Shown: piece by piece, positions 61,916-64,000 of the stretch
Layout of the letters: each line of letters begins with the position of its first letter
How positions within the stretch are numbered: the first letter of the stretch is position 1
Origin: Leptotrichia hongkongensis
GTDB lineage: Bacteria; Fusobacteriota; Fusobacteriia; Fusobacteriales; Leptotrichiaceae
Direction of reading: 5' to 3'
NCBI RefSeq assembly: GCF_007990635.1
Contig: NZ_AP019846.1
Span: 992,001 to 1,056,000, forward strand
DNA: 64,000 nt
Position numbers and translations under genes: made by a program
Notes under the pieces: model-generated
Told to the model about the DNA's origin: nothing
Seen by the model: only the letters and a program-made list of their open reading frames with translations
Database searches by the model: none

Positions 61916-64000
61916 ATATTCAAAAGCGATTGAAAAAGTCGATAAACCTGAAGAAGCCTTGATTTTATCAATTTCACAAAAGGGAAAAGTAGATTTTGAA
62001 TATATGGAAAAATTATCAAATATTTCTGAAAAAGAATTAAAGAAATATTTAAAAGGACAAATATTTTATGATTTAAAAAAATTTGAATACGTGCCACAGG
62101 ATGAATATTTAAGTGGGAATATACGAGAGAAAATTACATTAGTTGACAAATTTTTAAACTATAAAGAACAAAATACAGAATATGATTTGAAATTAGATAT
62201 TGGTATTGACGAATTAAAGTATCAGAAAGAAAAATTGCAGGAAGTAATGCCTAAACCACTTGAAGCAAGTGAAATAAATATAAGAATCGGAGCAACTTGG
62301 ATACCAGCAAAACATATAGAAAAATTTATATCTGAAACTTTACAGACAAATCTTTGGGTTATAGATATGAAAGTAGAGTATTCGGATTTTACGTCTGAAT
62401 GGCATATAAGTAATAAAAATCTAGATAAAAGTAATCCGTTAGTGAATATGACATACGGAACTTCAAGGGCTAATGCCTTCAAATTGATTGAAGATGCCTT
62501 GAATTTAAAAGATACAAAAATTTTTGATTATGTTACTGACGGAGATGGAAAAAAGAAGGCTGTATTGAATAAAAAAGAAACTTTGTTAGTGCAGCAAAAA
62601 CAAGATATATTAAAACAGAAATTTAAGGACTGGGTATTTGAAAACCCTGTAAGAAGAGAAGAATTAACAAAAATATACAACGAAAAATTCAATTCAATTA
62701 GGCTTCGTGAATTTGATGGAAGCAATCTAACTTTTGATGGAATTAATCCTGAAATTAAATTGCGAAAACATCAGTTAAATGCGGTTGCTAGAACTTTATA
62801 TGGTGGAAATACGTTATTGGCTCATGTGGTTGGAGCAGGAAAAACATTTGAAATGGTAGCAAGCTGTATGGAGTCTAAAAAACTTGGGATGTCTTCAAAA
62901 TCGCTCTTTGTAGTGCCTAATCATTTAACTGAACAAATGGGACGTGAATTTATGGAACTGTACCCAGGAGCAAATATTTTGGTTGCAACTAAAAAAGATT
63001 TTGAAACTAAAAATAGAAAAAAGTTTATTGGAAGAATTGCAACTGGAGAATACGATGCTGTAATAATAGGACATTCACAATATGAAAAAATTCCTATGAG
63101 CAAGGATTATCAGCAAAAACATATACAAGATGAAATTAATGAAATTGTAAAAAATATTCTAAAATTAAAGGAAGAAAATAACCAAAATTTTACAGTAAAA
63201 CAACTTGAAACAACTAAGAAAAAGTTGGAAACAAGATTACAAAAGTTAAATGATGACTTTAAAAAGGATGATGTTATAACTTTTGAAGAATTAGGCATTG
63301 ATAAATTGTATGTGGACGAGGCACATGCATTTAAAAATTTATATATTTATACAAAAATGAGAAATGTTGCAGGAATTGGACAGACTGAAGCATTAAGATC
63401 TTCAGATATGTTTATGAAATGTCAATACATGGATGAAATAACAGGTGGAAAAGGAATTGTTTTTGCAACAGGAACACCAGTCAGTAACTCAATGTCAGAA
63501 CTTTATACAATGCAACGATATTTACAATATGAAGAATTAAAAAGTCGTGGAGAAAATAATTTTGATTCATGGGCAAGTACATTTGGAGAAACCGTTACAG
63601 CTATAGAATTATCACCTGAAGGTAATGGATATCAATCAAAAACTAGATTTTCTAAATTCTATAATTTGCCTGAGTTAATGACAAACATTAAACAATTTGC
63701 AGATATTCAAACTGCAGATATGCTAAATTTGCCAACACCTGAAGTAGAATATAAAAAAATTCTGACAAAACCAACGGAGCATCAGAAAAAAATATTGGAA
63801 AGTTTTTCCGAAAGAGCAGAGGCAGTTAGAAATCAAAAAGTAGAATCAACTGAAGATAATATGCTAAAAATAACAAACGACGGTAAAAAATTAGCATTAG
63901 ATCAGCGTCTGATAAATGAAATGCTACCTGATGATCCAAATAGTAAAGTAAATAACTGTGTACAAAATATTTTTGATATTTGGGAAAATAGCAAAGAAAA
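61863..64000 (+). CDS. helicase part of the giant protein, truncated by the window end
   Basis: The frame runs open from about 61863 to 64000. From 61899 it reads FKRTIKYSKAIEKVDKPEEA, the usual continuation of this family. It then has KLRKHQLNAVARTLYGGN, Walker A HVVGAGKTFEMVA near 62830, LYVDEAHAFKNLY near 63308 (DEAH-box) and FATGTPVSNSMSELYTM near 63468. It is a superfamily-2 helicase. The join to the part at 59204-61915 needs a +1-equivalent shift in the run TTTTTCAAAAGG at 61896-61907. The gene continues beyond the window. Confidence 0.8.
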   Translation, partial: MKRKILLEKVIFFKRTIKYSKAIEKVDKPEEALILSISQKGKVDFEYMEKLSNISEKELKKYLKGQIFYDLKKFEYVPQDEYLSGNIREKITLVDKFLNYKEQNTEYDLKLDIGIDELKYQKEKLQEVMPKPLEASEINIRIGATWIPAKHIEKFISETLQTNLWVIDMKVEYSDFTSEWHISNKNLDKSNPLVNMTYGTSRANAFKLIEDALNLKDTKIFDYVTDGDGKKKAVLNKKETLLVQQKQDILKQKFKDWVFENPVRREELTKIYNEKFNSIRLREFDGSNLTFDGINPEIKLRKHQLNAVARTLYGGNTLLAHVVGAGKTFEMVASCMESKKLGMSSKSLFVVPNHLTEQMGREFMELYPGANILVATKKDFETKNRKKFIGRIATGEYDAVIIGHSQYEKIPMSKDYQQKHIQDEINEIVKNILKLKEENNQNFTVKQLETTKKKLETRLQKLNDDFKKDDVITFEELGIDKLYVDEAHAFKNLYIYTKMRNVAGIGQTEALRSSDMFMKCQYMDEITGGKGIVFATGTPVSNSMSELYTMQRYLQYEELKSRGENNFDSWASTFGETVTAIELSPEGNGYQSKTRFSKFYNLPELMTNIKQFADIQTADMLNLPTPEVEYKKILTKPTEHQKKILESFSERAEAVRNQKVESTEDNMLKITNDGKKLALDQRLINEMLPDDPNSKVNNCVQNIFDIWENSKE

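Noticed and set aside
1-64000. CRISPR arrays, tRNA and rRNA genes
   Set aside because: I saw no regularly spaced repeats and no cloverleaf or rRNA-like sequence on either strand, though a reading by eye could miss a diverged tRNA.
20879-64000. Prophage instead of ICE
   Set aside because: No capsid, portal, terminase or tail genes; relaxase plus full VirB/D4 set is decisive for a conjugative element.

Overview
The window is AT-rich DNA from a Gram-negative-type (diderm) bacterium. The best fit is Fusobacteriota, probably Leptotrichia or a close relative. This rests on very low GC, strong AGGAGG-type ribosome sites, the ylxR-ylxQ fusion in a rimP-nusA-ylxR-infB-rbfA-recJ cluster, and a conjugation system with VirB9/VirB10-type outer-envelope parts next to Firmicutes-style accessory genes. 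The species is inferred by recognition only; no search was run.

Region 1 (1-20.85 kb) is ordinary chromosome: an AI-2E/PerM-type transporter on the minus strand, a lipoprotein, serA, a membrane protein, thrB, a hicAB toxin-antitoxin pair with a small third gene, the rimP-nusA-ylxR/ylxQ-infB-rbfA-recJ translation/transcription cluster, then the protein-folding and proteolysis block tig-clpP-clpX-lon. These reading frames are intact. The clpP-clpX gap holds a large imperfect inverted repeat.

Region 2 (20.86 kb to the window end) is one integrative and conjugative element (ICE), inserted just after the lon terminator. Its right end lies outside the window. The left-end integration/control module (tyrosine integrase, ImmA/IrrE peptidase, phospholipase-D-type nuclease, XRE repressor, Cro-like regulator) is read on both strands, and all five genes carry frameshifts or stops. 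Next come a replication initiator-like protein, a DnaC/IstB-like ATPase, ParA with a tiny partner, a DUF3102-like protein, several small membrane or secreted proteins, an SSB and a MobA/MobL relaxase. A palindrome, TTTTCTCAC-GC-GTGAGAAAA, recurs across the element.

Region 3 (35.1-57 kb) is the transfer operon. It opens with a promoter and a structured, terminator-ended leader RNA, then VirB2, VirB8, VirB9, VirB10, VirD4, a coiled-coil protein, VirB11, VirB3, a winged-helix-like protein, VirB4, VirB5 and VirB6. An AbiEii-type toxin-antitoxin pair follows. After it comes the most unusual part: two successive cassettes, each a small secreted protein plus a VirB6-like membrane domain fused to a peptidoglycan hydrolase, NlpC/P60 in the first and lytic transglycosylase in the second. 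Then come a TraF-like S26 peptidase, a TraD-like protein, coiled-coil and DUF4116-like proteins, and two free secreted peptidoglycan hydrolases that share a leader region. Together these genes would nick and unwind the ICE DNA (relaxase, TopB, SSB), couple it to the channel (VirD4), power the channel (VirB4/VirB11) and cut local openings in the wall (four hydrolases).

Region 4 (57-64 kb) holds topoisomerase III and a giant ArdC-like/N6-methylase/DEAH-helicase protein, interrupted by a frameshift near 61.9 kb and running off the window. A TnpV-like gene with its own ribosome site is encoded in another frame inside the low-complexity linker of this protein.
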